64,000 nucleotides of DNA from the NCBI GenBank assembly GCA_001296005.1, contig LJHR01000015.1, forward strand, positions 186,001 through 250,000, in the 5' to 3' direction. The notes below the pieces were generated by a model, which did not search any database, was not told where the DNA came from, and saw nothing but the letters and a program-made list of their open reading frames with translations. The translations under genes were made by a program, and so were the position numbers. Of this stretch, positions 8,702-17,882 are shown piece by piece (the stretch's first letter is position 1; each line of letters opens with the position of its first letter). This stretch comes from an alpha proteobacterium AAP38 (GTDB lineage Bacteria > Pseudomonadota > Alphaproteobacteria > Azospirillales > Azospirillaceae).

Positions 8702-9223
8702 TTACTGCTTATCGCGCGCGAAATAAAGCGACAGGCGTGTGCGGATGTCATCGGCCAACTCGGTCAGGCCGCGATCATAGGCGTCCTGACGCGTGGCCAG
8801 CACGGCAAACTGGCTGTCCAGCAGGTTGAAGCTGACGATGGAGCGGGAGAAGGTGCGATAGACCACCTGGCCCGTGCTGATCTCGATCAACTCGTAACTG
8901 GCCTGCAGGCGCAGCCGCGCACGGGTGGCGGTCGCATCCTTCTGAATGCCCAGTTCCTCTTCAGTCGCCGACAGGGCGACAGCCAGACGGTAGCGGGCAT
9001 TGGCGGGCCGGCCATCGGTGTAGAACCGGTCAATCAGGTTGTTGCGCAGGACCTGACCGTTGCGGTCCACGATCGGGTCGATCTGTACATTGGCCAGCGC
9101 CGCGCCCACGGCGCTGTCATGGGACGCTGTGCCATAGACCGGCTTGAAACCGCAGGCTCCCAGCACCGCCGGCATGAGGGCCAGCAGCAGGGCGGTGGCA
9201 AGACGGGGGAAATGCTGGGCCAT
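8702..9223 (-). CDS. lptE: LPS-assembly lipoprotein LptE
   Basis: Outer-membrane lipoprotein that plugs LptD for LPS insertion. A signal peptide (LATALLLALMPAV) leads to the lipobox LGAC, then GFKPVYG, the usual start of mature LptE. With the ATG at 9223 the product has 173 aa. An in-frame ATG at 9250 would add nine residues, but those codons lie inside a long inverted repeat and lack a ribosome-binding site. The gene lies between leuS and holA. An elaborate stem-loop region precedes it (separate entry) and may control its translation. Confidence 0.9.
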   Translation of the reverse strand: MAQHFPRLATALLLALMPAVLGACGFKPVYGTASHDSAVGAALANVQIDPIVDRNGQVLRNNLIDRFYTDGRPANARYRLAVALSATEEELGIQKDATATRARLRLQASYELIEISTGQVVYRTFSRSIVSFNLLDSQFAVLATRQDAYDRGLTELADDIRTRLSLYFARDKQ

Positions 9224-9233
9224 GGCACGCCTC

Positions 9234-9321
9234 GTTGAGGCTTGGTTCAAGAAATTTGCGGTTCTTTAGCCAAGAACCTGCGGGAAACAGGCCGGAAGGT
9301 TGAACCAAGCCTCAACCTTCC
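9234..9321 (-). promoter_or_regulatory. Interleaved inverted repeats between leuS and lptE (candidate RNA switch or attenuator)
   Basis: On the leftward transcript, GGAAGGTTGA (plus-strand 9312-9321) pairs with TCAACCTTCC (9294-9303) in a local 10-bp hairpin with an 8-nt loop. A 17-nt arm embedded in that hairpin (plus-strand 9300-9316) is also perfectly complementary to 9234-9250, which lies 11-27 nt upstream of the lptE ATG. A third hairpin, GGTTCTT-N5-AAGAACC at 9260-9278, sits between them. The first two folds exclude each other, and the long one would cover the lptE ribosome-binding region. There is no clear U-run. Confidence 0.6.
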
Positions 9322-9332
9322 GACCCATAAAC

Positions 9333-11918
9333 TCACACAACAATATTCACGATGCGGTTCGGAACCACGATGATCTTGCGTGGCTCCTTGCCATCCATGG
9401 CCCGCTGCACATTCACATCGGCCAGGGCAGCGTCGCGCGCCACGGCTTCCGCACAGTCACGGGCGAGCGTCAGGGTGGCGCGCAGCTTACCATTGACCTG
9501 TACGGCGACGGTGGCGCTGTCATCCACCAGCAGGGCGGGATCGGAGACAGGCCAGGTACGGTCGACCAGCAGGTCGCCATGGCCCAGCTCTTCCCACATC
9601 TGCTGTGCCAGGTGCGGCATCACGGGCTGTACGATCTGCGCCATAAACTCCAGCGCCTCACGCGCGGCCCAGGCCTCGTCCGCCGGCACCTCACCCTTGG
9701 CCGCCATCTTGGACAGGGCGTCACCCAGCGCGTTGGTGAAGGTGCGCAGCTTGGCGACGGAGCTGTTGAAGCGATAGCCCTCGATATCCTCCCCCACGAC
9801 CGCCGCCGCCTTGTGCGCGGCGCGGCGCAGGGCCGTGGCTTCGGTCCCAAAGCTTCCCGGCGCAGCGGTACCAGCGGCGGGCAGGGCAAAGCCCGGTTCC
9901 GTCACCAGACGCCACAGGCGGTTGATATAACGCCAGGCACCGTCAATCCCGGCCTCGGTCCATTCCAGATCGCGATCAGGCGGGCTGTCGGACATCATGA
10001 ACAGGCGGGCGGCATCGGCGCCATAGCTGCCGATGATGCCTTCCGGGTCCACGACATTCTTCTTGGACTTCGACATCTTGATGACGGGGCCGACCGTGAC
10101 GGGGGAACCGTCGGCGATCTTGGTGGCCTTGGTTCCCTGGATATCCACATCCACCGGGAAGACCCACTTGCCATCGGTATCCTGGAAGGTCGCGTGCGTC
10201 ACCATGCCCTGGGTGAACAGGCCGCCAAACGGCTCCGGCAGATCCAGGTAGCCGCAATGCGACAGGGCGCGGGTCCAGAAGCGGGAATAGAGCAGGTGCA
10301 GCACCGCATGCTCGATACCGCCGATATAATTATCGACGGGCAGCCAGTACTTCACCAGCTCCTTATCAAACGCCACCTGCTCGTTGCGGGGGTCGGCAAA
10401 GCGCAGGAAATACCAGCTCGACTCGATGAACGTGTCGAACGTGTCCGTCTCCCGCTCCGCATCCTTGCCACAGCAGGGGCACTTTACGTGCTTCCAGGTT
10501 GCGTGGCGGGCCAGCGGGTTGCCAGCGGCGTCAAAGGTCACGTCGGGGGGCAGGGTGACGGGCAACTGCTCTTCCGGCACCGGCACCACGCCGCAATCGG
10601 CGCAATGGATGATGGGGATGGGGCAGCCCCAGTAACGCTGACGGGAAACACCCCAGTCCCGCAGGCGGAACATGGTCGTCCCCTGCCCGCGGCCCAGGCT
10701 TTCGATCTTGGCGACGGCGGCCTTCTTTCCCTCTTCCACAGACAGACCGTCCAGGAAGTCGGAATTACGGATGCTGCCGGGGCCGGTATAGGCCTCAATC
10801 CCCACGGCGAAAGCGGCAGGGTCCTCACCGTCGGGCACCACCACTGGCTTCACCGGCAAGTCATACTTGCGGGCGAAATCCAGGTCGCGCTGATCATGGG
10901 CGGGGCAGCCGAAGATGGCGCCGGTTCCATATTCCATCAGCACGAAATTGGCGACATAGACGGGCAGGTTCCAGCCCTTCACGAAGGGGTGCTCCGCCGT
11001 CACCGGCGTGCGCCAGCCCTTCTTTTCCGCCTGTTCCAGCGTGGCTTCGCTGGTGCCCATGCGGTTGCATTCGGCGATGAACTCGGCCAGACCTGCATCG
11101 CTCTCGGCCAGCTTGCTGGCCAGCGGATGGTTGGGGCTGATTGCCACGAAGGATGCACCGAACAGCGTGTCCGGACGGGTGGTGAACACCTCCAGATCGG
11201 CATGCCCATCGGAAAGCTGGAAGAAGAAGCGGCAGCCCGTGGACTTGCCGATCCAGTTCTCCTGCATGATGCGGACTTTTTCGGGCCAGCGGTCCAGCGT
11301 GGTGATGGCCGACAGCAGTTCGTCCGCGAAATGCGTGATCTTCAGGAACCACTGGCTTAGCTTGCGCTTTTCCACCAAGGCACCCGTGCGCCAACCGCGC
11401 CCGTCAATCACCTGTTCATTGGCCAGAACGGTGTTGTCCACGGGGTCCCAGTTGACCCAGCTTTCCTTGCGATAGGCCAAGCCGGCCTTCAGGAAATCCA
11501 GGAACATCTTCTGCTCGAACCGGTAATATTCCGGTCGGCAGGTGGCAATCTCGCGGTCCCAGTCGATGGCCAGACCCATGGTCTTCAACTGGCCCCGCAT
11601 GGCCTTGATATTCTCGTACGTCCAGGTGCCGGGGTGGGTATTACGCTCCAGCGCTGCGTTTTCCGCCGGCAGGCCGAACGCGTCCCAGCCCATCGGGTGC
11701 AGGACGTTGAAACCCTTGGAGCGCTTATAGCGGGCGATCACATCGCCGATCGTGTAGTTGCGCACATGGCCCATATGGATGCGCCCCGACGGATAGGGGA
11801 ACATCTCCAGCACATAGGTCTTGGGCTTGGACGGATCGGCGGTGACGGCGAAGCTGCGGCGCTCTTCCCAGACGGACTGCCACTTGGCTTCGGTTTCGCG
11901 GACATTATAGCGGGACAT
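9333..11918 (-). CDS. leuS: Leucyl-tRNA synthetase
   Basis: 861-aa class I aminoacyl-tRNA synthetase charging tRNA-Leu. The HIGH-type motif ([15 protein letters not shown]) near residues 42-56, the CP1 editing domain with a zinc-type CPCCGKD segment, and the KMSKSKKN motif are all visible. The C-terminal anticodon-binding and LeuS-specific domains are complete. The ATG at 11918 is used. The gene is followed by lptE and holA and preceded on the same strand by the DUF3576 lipoprotein gene. Confidence 0.97.
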   Translation of the reverse strand: MSRYNVRETEAKWQSVWEERRSFAVTADPSKPKTYVLEMFPYPSGRIHMGHVRNYTIGDVIARYKRSKGFNVLHPMGWDAFGLPAENAALERNTHPGTWTYENIKAMRGQLKTMGLAIDWDREIATCRPEYYRFEQKMFLDFLKAGLAYRKESWVNWDPVDNTVLANEQVIDGRGWRTGALVEKRKLSQWFLKITHFADELLSAITTLDRWPEKVRIMQENWIGKSTGCRFFFQLSDGHADLEVFTTRPDTLFGASFVAISPNHPLASKLAESDAGLAEFIAECNRMGTSEATLEQAEKKGWRTPVTAEHPFVKGWNLPVYVANFVLMEYGTGAIFGCPAHDQRDLDFARKYDLPVKPVVVPDGEDPAAFAVGIEAYTGPGSIRNSDFLDGLSVEEGKKAAVAKIESLGRGQGTTMFRLRDWGVSRQRYWGCPIPIIHCADCGVVPVPEEQLPVTLPPDVTFDAAGNPLARHATWKHVKCPCCGKDAERETDTFDTFIESSWYFLRFADPRNEQVAFDKELVKYWLPVDNYIGGIEHAVLHLLYSRFWTRALSHCGYLDLPEPFGGLFTQGMVTHATFQDTDGKWVFPVDVDIQGTKATKIADGSPVTVGPVIKMSKSKKNVVDPEGIIGSYGADAARLFMMSDSPPDRDLEWTEAGIDGAWRYINRLWRLVTEPGFALPAAGTAAPGSFGTEATALRRAAHKAAAVVGEDIEGYRFNSSVAKLRTFTNALGDALSKMAAKGEVPADEAWAAREALEFMAQIVQPVMPHLAQQMWEELGHGDLLVDRTWPVSDPALLVDDSATVAVQVNGKLRATLTLARDCAEAVARDAALADVNVQRAMDGKEPRKIIVVPNRIVNIVV

Positions 11919-12021
11919 GGGTCGGAACCTGTCGAACGGGTGTCGCTTCGCCGGGCGTCACCCGTGACAGGGGCCGATGCCCGGCGGCTCGGAATATCGC
12001 TCTGCGATCACTATCATAAAC

Positions 12022-12050
12022 GCCGAAGGCCGGCGAAGGCCGGCCTTGGC
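12022..12050 (-). terminator. Stem-loop between the DUF3576 gene and leuS
   Basis: AAGGCCGG (12026-12033) pairs with CCGGCCTT (12040-12047) across a 6-nt loop, flanked by GCC/GGC. It lies about 30 nt beyond the DUF3576 stop on the leftward strand. No strong U-run follows, so it may be a pause or processing structure rather than a full terminator. Confidence 0.45.
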
Positions 12051-12081
12051 ATGGCTGAACCGCAAACTGCCGGAAACGGGG

Positions 12082-12600
12082 TCAGTTGCTGGGCGCAGCC
12101 GACTGCTGACGTAGCTGACGGGCGCGGGTCAGGATCGTGTCTTCCAGCTGCGTGCCGGTTTCCGCCGTCACCGGCGCGTCGATCCAGACACCACCCTTCA
12201 GTTCCTGGCGGAACACGGTGGCGCGCACGCCATCGGCGCGGAGCGCCGCGTCCAGGATGTAGAGATTGACCTTGAACCGCTCGCTCGGCGTGGCCGGCGG
12301 GCTGTACCAGTCGGTCAGGATGACGCCGCCATAGGGGTCGGCCTGAACCAGCGGCATGAAAGTTACGGTATCCAGGGCGGCGCGCCACAGGAAGGCGTTG
12401 ACCGTCACGGTGCCGGCGGGGCGGGCAGCAGCGTTCATGCCTGCAGCCCCGCCATTGTTCTGGCGCAGGATCTGGGTGTTGGGGGCCTCAGGCTCCCCGC
12501 CGAAACCCAGGCTGTCCAGCGCGCCGCAGCCGGAAAGACCCAGCGCCAGGGCGCCCAACAGGGCGGAACGACCAATCACGGACAGGGCACGCAAGGACAT
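12082..12600 (-). CDS. DUF3576 domain lipoprotein
   Basis: 172-aa exported lipoprotein. The signal peptide SALLGALALGLSGCGAL contains an LSGC lipobox at about residues 21-24. The mature part (NAFLWRAALDTVTFMPLVQADPYGG..., then TDWYSPP and TILTRARQLRQ) is the DUF3576 signature. This family sits next to leuS in many alphaproteobacteria, and its function is unknown, presumably in the envelope. The ATG at 12600 is preceded by a weak GGGTGG. The location suggests cotranscription with leuS-lptE-holA. Confidence 0.88.
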   Translation of the reverse strand: MSLRALSVIGRSALLGALALGLSGCGALDSLGFGGEPEAPNTQILRQNNGGAAGMNAAARPAGTVTVNAFLWRAALDTVTFMPLVQADPYGGVILTDWYSPPATPSERFKVNLYILDAALRADGVRATVFRQELKGGVWIDAPVTAETGTQLEDTILTRARQLRQQSAAPSN

Positions 12601-12963
12601 GGGAAGACCACCCGGATAACGCCAGCGGAAAGTTTAAGCCATCCTTAGAGCAAAAAAGCCGGCACTAGGCAAGGCCGGGCGGATCGCCCCTCGGACAGCG
12701 TCGCTGCTTACACGGCAATCAAGGCGGGATTCAGGCGGAGAAAAATGCAAAAGGCGGGTTTCGCGACACCCAGGTGAAACATCATGCAACACAAAATGAG
12801 GCTGTGTTTCACGGCCATTGCCCCACCCGCTCCGCATGGCAGCGGCATTGCCGGGCGGTGGATGTGGATCTGGTGAGAATAGACAGATTGTATCAGATGC
12901 AGGCCATAAATGCAGGAGTTCCAATTGCTGATCGTGGTCTGAACGGCCCTCCTGACAGGCAAC
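12601..12963. other. 363-bp intergenic region between the glycosyltransferase and DUF3576 genes
   Basis: I see no credible coding sequence. It holds a possible leftward terminator (separate entry) near 12652-12678. It also has two outward-facing 8-nt half-parS motifs, GTGAAACA at 12774-12781 and TGTTTCAC at 12805-12812, probably chance. The promoter for the DUF3576/leuS operon presumably lies in its left part. Confidence 0.5.
12652..12678 (-). terminator. Possible Rho-independent terminator after the glycosyltransferase gene
   Basis: On the leftward strand CCGGC-N10-GCCGG is followed by C and six T residues (plus-strand A run at 12652-12657). The stem is only 5 bp. It lies 290 nt beyond the glycosyltransferase stop and just before the DUF3576 gene. 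Confidence 0.4.
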
Positions 12964-14190
12964 TCACCCCAGCAGCTCCGCATAGACCGCCAGCGTGGCG
13001 GCGCACATGCCCGCCTTGGTGAAGTTGGTCCGCACATGGCGCATGCCGTCCAGGCCGACCGCCTGACGCTGCAACGGGTCCAGGTCCAGGGCGGCGCGGA
13101 TGGCGCCGGCCAGGGCGTCGGGATCGTTGGGGGGCACCACCAGGCCGGTTTCGCCGTTGATTACGGTTTCCTTCACCGCCCCCAGGTCTGACACGATCAC
13201 TGGGCGGCCCATCGCCTGGGCCTCGGCAATGACGCGGCCAAAGGCTTCGGGTTCGACCGACGCATTCACCACCACGTCGGACAGCATATAGGCCGCCGCC
13301 ATGTCGTTGCAGTGGCCGGCGATGGTGACCTGCCCGCCCAGGTTCAGGCGGCGGATATGGTCTTCCAGTTCCTGGCGATAATGGTCGCGGCCCTGTTCAT
13401 CACCGACCAGAACGGCGCGCACATCGCTGCGCCCCAGGCGGGATATGGCCTCGATAAGCACTCCCTGCCCTTTCCAGCGGGTCAGGCGACCGGGCAACAG
13501 CACGATGCGCTGATCCTCCGGCAGGCGCCATTGCTGGATCAGCTGCGCCATGCGGGCCTGGGTCACCTTGTCGGGCGACATGATATCGACATCGACACCG
13601 CGATGGATCAGGCGTAGGCGGTCGGCCCCGACGCCATATTCAGTGGCCACATGCTCATAGACGAAGCCCGACACGGCGATGATGCGGTCGGCCTTGGCCA
13701 TGACGCTGTTGTACCATTTCTTAACCCGGCCCTTGAAATTGTAGGGCGCGTGGAAGGTGGTGACGAAGGGGATGTCCGTGCGCTTGGCCGCCCAATAGGC
13801 GCTCCAGGCAGGCGCGCGGGACCGGGCATGGATCAGATCGACGCCATGCTGCTTGATGATGTCCGTCAGCCTGGCCGCGTTGCGCCGCATGGTCAGCGGG
13901 TTCTTGGACTGCACCGGCAGTTGGATATGCTTGGCCCCATACCGGTCCAGCTCACGCGCCATCTGTCCGCCGGCGGAAACCACGATGGCCGTGCCGCCCG
14001 CGCGCTGAATAGCGGCTGCCATATCAATGCAGCCACGCTCCGCACCACCCGTGACCAGGGTGGGGATCACCTGCAGGATAACGGGCTTGCCACCGCCGAA
14101 CAGGCTGGCGGCATCAAGGCCGGGATTGTCCGGCGTCACATCGCCGTCTAGGGTGCCGGCTACGGTGCCGGCGTCAGCTTGGGGCGGCAT
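12964..14190 (-). CDS. Glycosyltransferase family 4 protein
   Basis: 408-aa GT-B fold retaining glycosyltransferase. The N-terminal acceptor domain starts QVIPTLVTGGAERGCIDMA. The donor domain has the GRLTRWKGQG motif and the EX7E-type stretch EPEAFGRVIAEAQAMGRPVI typical of GT4. Such enzymes act in lipopolysaccharide or exopolysaccharide assembly; donor and acceptor cannot be read from sequence. I chose the ATG at 14190. The open frame continues to 14961, but that part is antisense to the divergent hydrolase gene. The two genes start 18 nt apart. Confidence 0.88.
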   Translation of the reverse strand: MPPQADAGTVAGTLDGDVTPDNPGLDAASLFGGGKPVILQVIPTLVTGGAERGCIDMAAAIQRAGGTAIVVSAGGQMARELDRYGAKHIQLPVQSKNPLTMRRNAARLTDIIKQHGVDLIHARSRAPAWSAYWAAKRTDIPFVTTFHAPYNFKGRVKKWYNSVMAKADRIIAVSGFVYEHVATEYGVGADRLRLIHRGVDVDIMSPDKVTQARMAQLIQQWRLPEDQRIVLLPGRLTRWKGQGVLIEAISRLGRSDVRAVLVGDEQGRDHYRQELEDHIRRLNLGGQVTIAGHCNDMAAAYMLSDVVVNASVEPEAFGRVIAEAQAMGRPVIVSDLGAVKETVINGETGLVVPPNDPDALAGAIRAALDLDPLQRQAVGLDGMRHVRTNFTKAGMCAATLAVYAELLG

Positions 14191-14208
14191 GGGCGGAATT
14201 TCGAACGA

Positions 14209-14988
14209 ATGAACGGGGCAGCCATGGAAGGCGAGGTGCCGATACATAGCCTGGATCGGGCCGGAACCGCCATAGCCTATCGCCAGAGCCCGGGTGCAGG
14301 GCCGGGCATCATCTTCCTGACCGGCTTCCGGTCCGACATGGGCGGCGCCAAGGCGGTGGCGCTGGAACGCTGGGCACGCGCCCATGGAAGGGCCTTCATC
14401 CGCTTCGATTACCATGCCCATGGCGCCAGCGGCGGCAAGTGGGAGGACGGGTCCATCGGCCGCTGGCGCGATGATGCCCTGGCCGTGCTGGACCGGGTGG
14501 CGCAGGGGCCGCAGATCCTGGTCGGGTCCTCCATGGGCGGCTGGATCGCGCTGCTGCTGGCCTTGGCCCGGCCTGATCGGGTGGTGGGGCTGCTGGGCAT
14601 TGCCCCGGCCCCCGACTTTACCGAACGCATGATCCGCCCGCGCCTGGGGCTGGTGGAGCTGGAAGCGTTGGAACGGCATGGCAGGTTCATCGCGCCATCG
14701 GCCTATGACCCCGCCGGTTACCCGATCACGCAGCATCTGCTGGATGAGGCGCAGTCGCATCTGCTGCTGGCCAAGGGGAGCAACCCTATCCCCATCCGCT
14801 GCCCTGTCCGCCTGCTGCATGGGCAGCGCGATCCTGACATTCCCTGGCAGACCAGCCTGGATCTGGCGGCAGCATTGGAGAGTGACGATGTGTGCGTCAC
14901 CCTGGTCAAGGATGGTGACCACCGCCTGTCGCGCGACGCGGACCTGGCTCTGATGCTGCAACTGACGGGCGAACTGGCGGTGGCGTGA
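14209..14988 (+). CDS. Alpha/beta hydrolase, ABHD10-like
   Basis: 259-aa serine hydrolase. The nucleophile elbow is GSSMGGW with Ser near residue 108, the acid is probably the Asp in GQRDPDIPW, and the His lies in KDGDHRLS. The oxyanion segment LTGFRSDMGGAKA is typical of the ABHD10 / palmitoyl-protein thioesterase-like family. The native substrate is unknown. A start at 14209 or 14224 is possible; neither has a strong ribosome-binding site. The gene diverges from the glycosyltransferase gene. Confidence 0.85.
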   Translation: MNGAAMEGEVPIHSLDRAGTAIAYRQSPGAGPGIIFLTGFRSDMGGAKAVALERWARAHGRAFIRFDYHAHGASGGKWEDGSIGRWRDDALAVLDRVAQGPQILVGSSMGGWIALLLALARPDRVVGLLGIAPAPDFTERMIRPRLGLVELEALERHGRFIAPSAYDPAGYPITQHLLDEAQSHLLLAKGSNPIPIRCPVRLLHGQRDPDIPWQTSLDLAAALESDDVCVTLVKDGDHRLSRDADLALMLQLTGELAVA

Positions 14989-15021
14989 CGTTGTCTTTGC
15001 GGCATGCTATAGAACCCCTTG

Positions 15022-16746
15022 ATGGGACAGCAAACCCGAGACAGGGGTGGCCGCTCCGGCCGCTCGATGGCCCTGCTGGGCCGTACCGGCATCAACCTGC
15101 TTTCGGCCATGGTGCTGGGCGGGTTGTGGCTGCTTGTCGGCTGGCAGATCCATTCCTCCTATCTCGATGCCCTGGCCGATGCCGAACGCGACACGGCCAA
15201 CCTGACCCGCGCCTTCGGCCAGCATGTCAGCCGTACCGTCAGCCAGGTGCAGCAGCTTCTCCAGGAAGTGTCCGACCGGGTGGAGGCGGGATATCCCGCC
15301 GATCTGGAGGTGATGCGCCGGCGTGTGGCGGGTCTGGACCGGGTGTCGAAATTCCTGGGCATCATGGATGCGCGCGGCATCGTGGTGGACGCGACGCGGC
15401 CCGGTGCGGTCGGCCTGGACATGTCCGACAGCGATTATTTCCGGCAGGCGACGGAACCGGGATCGCCGCGCCTGGGCTTTGGCAAGCCCATCATCGGGCG
15501 CACACCGCTGATGTCCTCCATCCCCTTCTGGGTGCGGGTGGAGGCGCCCGATGGCAGCCTGATCGCCGTTGTGGTGGGCGATGTTCTGTCGGAATATTTC
15601 GCGGGCTTTTTCAGCGCGGTCGATCTGGACCTGGGCGCCATCGCCACCCTGATGGACCTGGACGGCACCGTCTATGCGCGCGGTGCCTCTACCCCCGGTA
15701 TCGTGGGTCAGTCCTATCCCGACCTGCCCGATGTCGGGGCGGCCCGCGAAGGCGACGGCCATGGCATCATCCGCGCCGTCAGCCCCATTGATGGCGAGGA
15801 CCGTATCGCCAGTTACGAATTGCTGCCCGGCACCCGTCTGCTGGTGTCGGTGGGCCAAGACATGGACCATGTCCTGCAGCCCTACCGTCAGTTCCGCAAC
15901 CAAATCCTGCTGCAGGGCGTGTTCGGCACCCTCCTGGTGCTGGCCCTGGTGGTTCTGGTCCGCCGCTATGTCGCCAAGCTGGAAGCCAGCGAGACGGCGG
16001 CACGGCTGGCACGGGCCGAGGCGGAACAGGCGACGGCGGCAAAATCACAGTTCCTGGCGGTGGCCAGTCATGAACTGCGCACGCCCTTGAACGCCATCAT
16101 CGGCTTTGCTGAGGTGATGGTTCACCGCATCCACGGGCCCATGGGCAACCCGAAATATGCCGAATATGCCGAGGATATCAGGGGTTCCGGCCTGCATCTT
16201 CTGGCCCTGATCAATGACATCCTGGATTTGTCGAAGATCGAGGCCGGCAAGATGGATTTGCGGCTGGAGGTCGTGGACCTGCCTACGCTGGCGGCGGAAT
16301 GCGTGCGCCTGATGCGCGGGCGGGTGGAGGCGGCGGCGCTGGACCTGCGTGTCGTCTCCACCGGGGAAAAGGCACCACACCTGCGCGCCGACGCCATGAA
16401 AATCAGGCAGGTGCTGCTGAACCTGATCAACAATGCCGTGAAATATACGCCGTCCGGCGGCACCATCACGGTCGCGGTGGAACGTGACCCGCTCTGGCCC
16501 GACGATTACATGGTGATGCGGGTGGCCGATACCGGCTGTGGCATGACACCGACAGAGGTGGCCCTGGCGCTGGAACCGTTCCGGCAGATCAACAGCCATC
16601 TGGCCCGCGCTGGCGAGGGCACGGGCCTGGGCCTGCCGGTCGCCAAGTCCCTGGTGGAACTGCATGGCGGCTCGCTGTCCATCGACAGCGAGCCCGGCCA
16701 GGGCACGACGGTCAGCATCCGGCTGCCGACACGCCTGCACGTGTGA
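15022..16746 (+). CDS. Membrane sensor histidine kinase with extracytoplasmic Cache-like domain
   Basis: 574-aa kinase. It has a short cytoplasmic N-terminus, TM1 (INLLSAMVLGGLWLLVGWQI), a periplasmic region of about 240 aa that looks like a double-Cache sensor, and TM2 (LLQGVFGTLLVLALVVLV). HisKA follows with the H-box ASHELRTPLNAI, then HATPase_c with N-box NLINNAVKYTP, DTGCGM and GTGLGLPVA. The protein ends after the ATPase domain, so it is not a hybrid. No response regulator is adjacent, so it is an orphan in this window. The ATG at 15022 is chosen over the TTG just before it. Confidence 0.9.
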   Translation: MGQQTRDRGGRSGRSMALLGRTGINLLSAMVLGGLWLLVGWQIHSSYLDALADAERDTANLTRAFGQHVSRTVSQVQQLLQEVSDRVEAGYPADLEVMRRRVAGLDRVSKFLGIMDARGIVVDATRPGAVGLDMSDSDYFRQATEPGSPRLGFGKPIIGRTPLMSSIPFWVRVEAPDGSLIAVVVGDVLSEYFAGFFSAVDLDLGAIATLMDLDGTVYARGASTPGIVGQSYPDLPDVGAAREGDGHGIIRAVSPIDGEDRIASYELLPGTRLLVSVGQDMDHVLQPYRQFRNQILLQGVFGTLLVLALVVLVRRYVAKLEASETAARLARAEAEQATAAKSQFLAVASHELRTPLNAIIGFAEVMVHRIHGPMGNPKYAEYAEDIRGSGLHLLALINDILDLSKIEAGKMDLRLEVVDLPTLAAECVRLMRGRVEAAALDLRVVSTGEKAPHLRADAMKIRQVLLNLINNAVKYTPSGGTITVAVERDPLWPDDYMVMRVADTGCGMTPTEVALALEPFRQINSHLARAGEGTGLGLPVAKSLVELHGGSLSIDSEPGQGTTVSIRLPTRLHV

Positions 16747-16758
16747 CTGAGGGCCTTG

Positions 16759-16866
16759 TCGCCCTCACCCTCTCCCATTGGCTGGCACCAATGGGTCCCT
16801 CCCTCGCCCACGAACGTGGGAGAGGGAGGGACCCGAACGCGTCAGCGTTTGGGAGGGTGAGGGCGA
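16759..16866. repeat. Multi-branched palindromic element between convergent genes
   Basis: An outer stem joins TCGCCCTCACCCTC (16759-16772) with its perfect complement at 16853-16866. Three hairpins lie inside: CCCATTGG/CCAATGGG (16774-16781, 16788-16795); GGGTCCCTCCCTC/GAGGGAGGGACCC (16793-16805, 16822-16834), extended by CCCAC/GTGGG around a gaac loop; and CGAACGC/GCGTTTG (16834-16840, 16845-16851, one G-U). The element fills the gap between the kinase and xthA stops and could terminate both. A related fragment is at 51011-51033, which indicates a dispersed family. Confidence 0.8.
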
Positions 16867-16871
16867 GACGA

Positions 16872-17666
16872 TCAGATATCCAGGTCCACAATGACCGGGA
16901 CATGGTCGCTGGGCTTCGGCTCCCATCCCCGCGCCTCGCGTAGGATAGTCTGGCCCTTCAGGGAGGGTGCCAGCGGCGGGGTGACCCAGATATGGTCCAG
17001 GCGGCGGCCCTTGTTGGACAGGTTCCAGTCCGCCGCACGGTAGGACCACCAGCTATACAGCTTCTGATCCGCCGGCACGAAATGGCGGACCGCATCGACC
17101 CAGTTCAGGCTGTTCTGCAGCGCTGTCAGCTTCTCCACCTCAATCGGGGTGTGGGAGACAACGTCCAGCAGCTGCTTGTGCGACCAGACATCATGTTCCA
17201 GGGGCGCGATGTTCAGGTCACCCACCAGGATCATGGGCTGATCGGGTGACCGCTTCTCCTGAAACCAAGCCTGCATCTCGTCCAGGAACTGAAGCTTGTG
17301 GGCGAACTTGTCGTTAAGCGCAGGGTCGGGGATGTCACCCCCGGCGGGGATATAGAGATTGTGGATCTCCACCCCGTTTTCCAGCGTGGCCAGGACGTGG
17401 CGGCAATCCTCCTTGCCGCAGGAATGGCGGATGTCGCGCGACGTGAAGGGGATGCGCGACAGGATGGCGACGCCGTTATAGCTCTTCATCCCATGGATAT
17501 GGATATGCTCATACCCGCGCGCCTTGAACTCCCCGCGCGGAAAGGCGTCGTCCACCACCTTGGTTTCCTGCAGGCACAGGACGTCGGGTTGCTGTTCGTC
17601 CAGCAGCTTGCCGACAATGTCGATGCGCAGACGGACGGAGTTGATGTTCCAGGTGGCAATACGCAC
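16872..17666 (-). CDS. xthA: Exodeoxyribonuclease III
   Basis: 264-aa metal-dependent AP endonuclease / 3'-5' exonuclease for base-excision repair. Conserved motifs appear in order: RIATWNINSVRLR at the N-terminus, LCLQETKV, the catalytic GDLNIAP segment, and the C-terminal SDHVPVIVDLDI. I chose the GTG at 17666, where family homology begins. The open frame runs another 33 codons upstream without family-like sequence. Its stop overlaps the edge of the palindromic element at 16.8 kb. Confidence 0.93.
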   Translation of the reverse strand: MRIATWNINSVRLRIDIVGKLLDEQQPDVLCLQETKVVDDAFPRGEFKARGYEHIHIHGMKSYNGVAILSRIPFTSRDIRHSCGKEDCRHVLATLENGVEIHNLYIPAGGDIPDPALNDKFAHKLQFLDEMQAWFQEKRSPDQPMILVGDLNIAPLEHDVWSHKQLLDVVSHTPIEVEKLTALQNSLNWVDAVRHFVPADQKLYSWWSYRAADWNLSNKGRRLDHIWVTPPLAPSLKGQTILREARGWEPKPSDHVPVIVDLDI

Positions 17667-17882
17667 GGGGAGGGCCTCGGAGCGTCGGTGACGGAAGGCA
17701 ACAGGATTAGGCGGGCCGGGCGTGCCTGTCCAGACTGGCGAAGGGGCTGAGCGGGGTTCAGCCATACCGGCCCCCGTCTTGCCGCAGGCTTCACGGGCAT
17801 GATATCGATTCCATCACCGGCCTCCTCCCGGTTCGGCCTGACCCGTTGCGCATGGCCGGCATCGCCCCCTGCCCCGCGGATC

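Noticed and set aside
9300-11360. 686-codon rightward frame opposite leuS
   Set aside because: A shadow of leuS: low-complexity His/Gln/Gly/Arg composition and no domain. Many similar long antisense frames come from high third-position GC.
12774-12812. Outward-facing half-parS motifs GTGAAACA and TGTTTCAC
   Set aside because: The halves are in the wrong order and 23 nt apart. ParB needs the contiguous palindrome, so this is probably chance.
14191-14961. Long upstream extension of the glycosyltransferase frame
   Set aside because: It runs fully antisense to the ABHD10-like hydrolase and has no family-like sequence.
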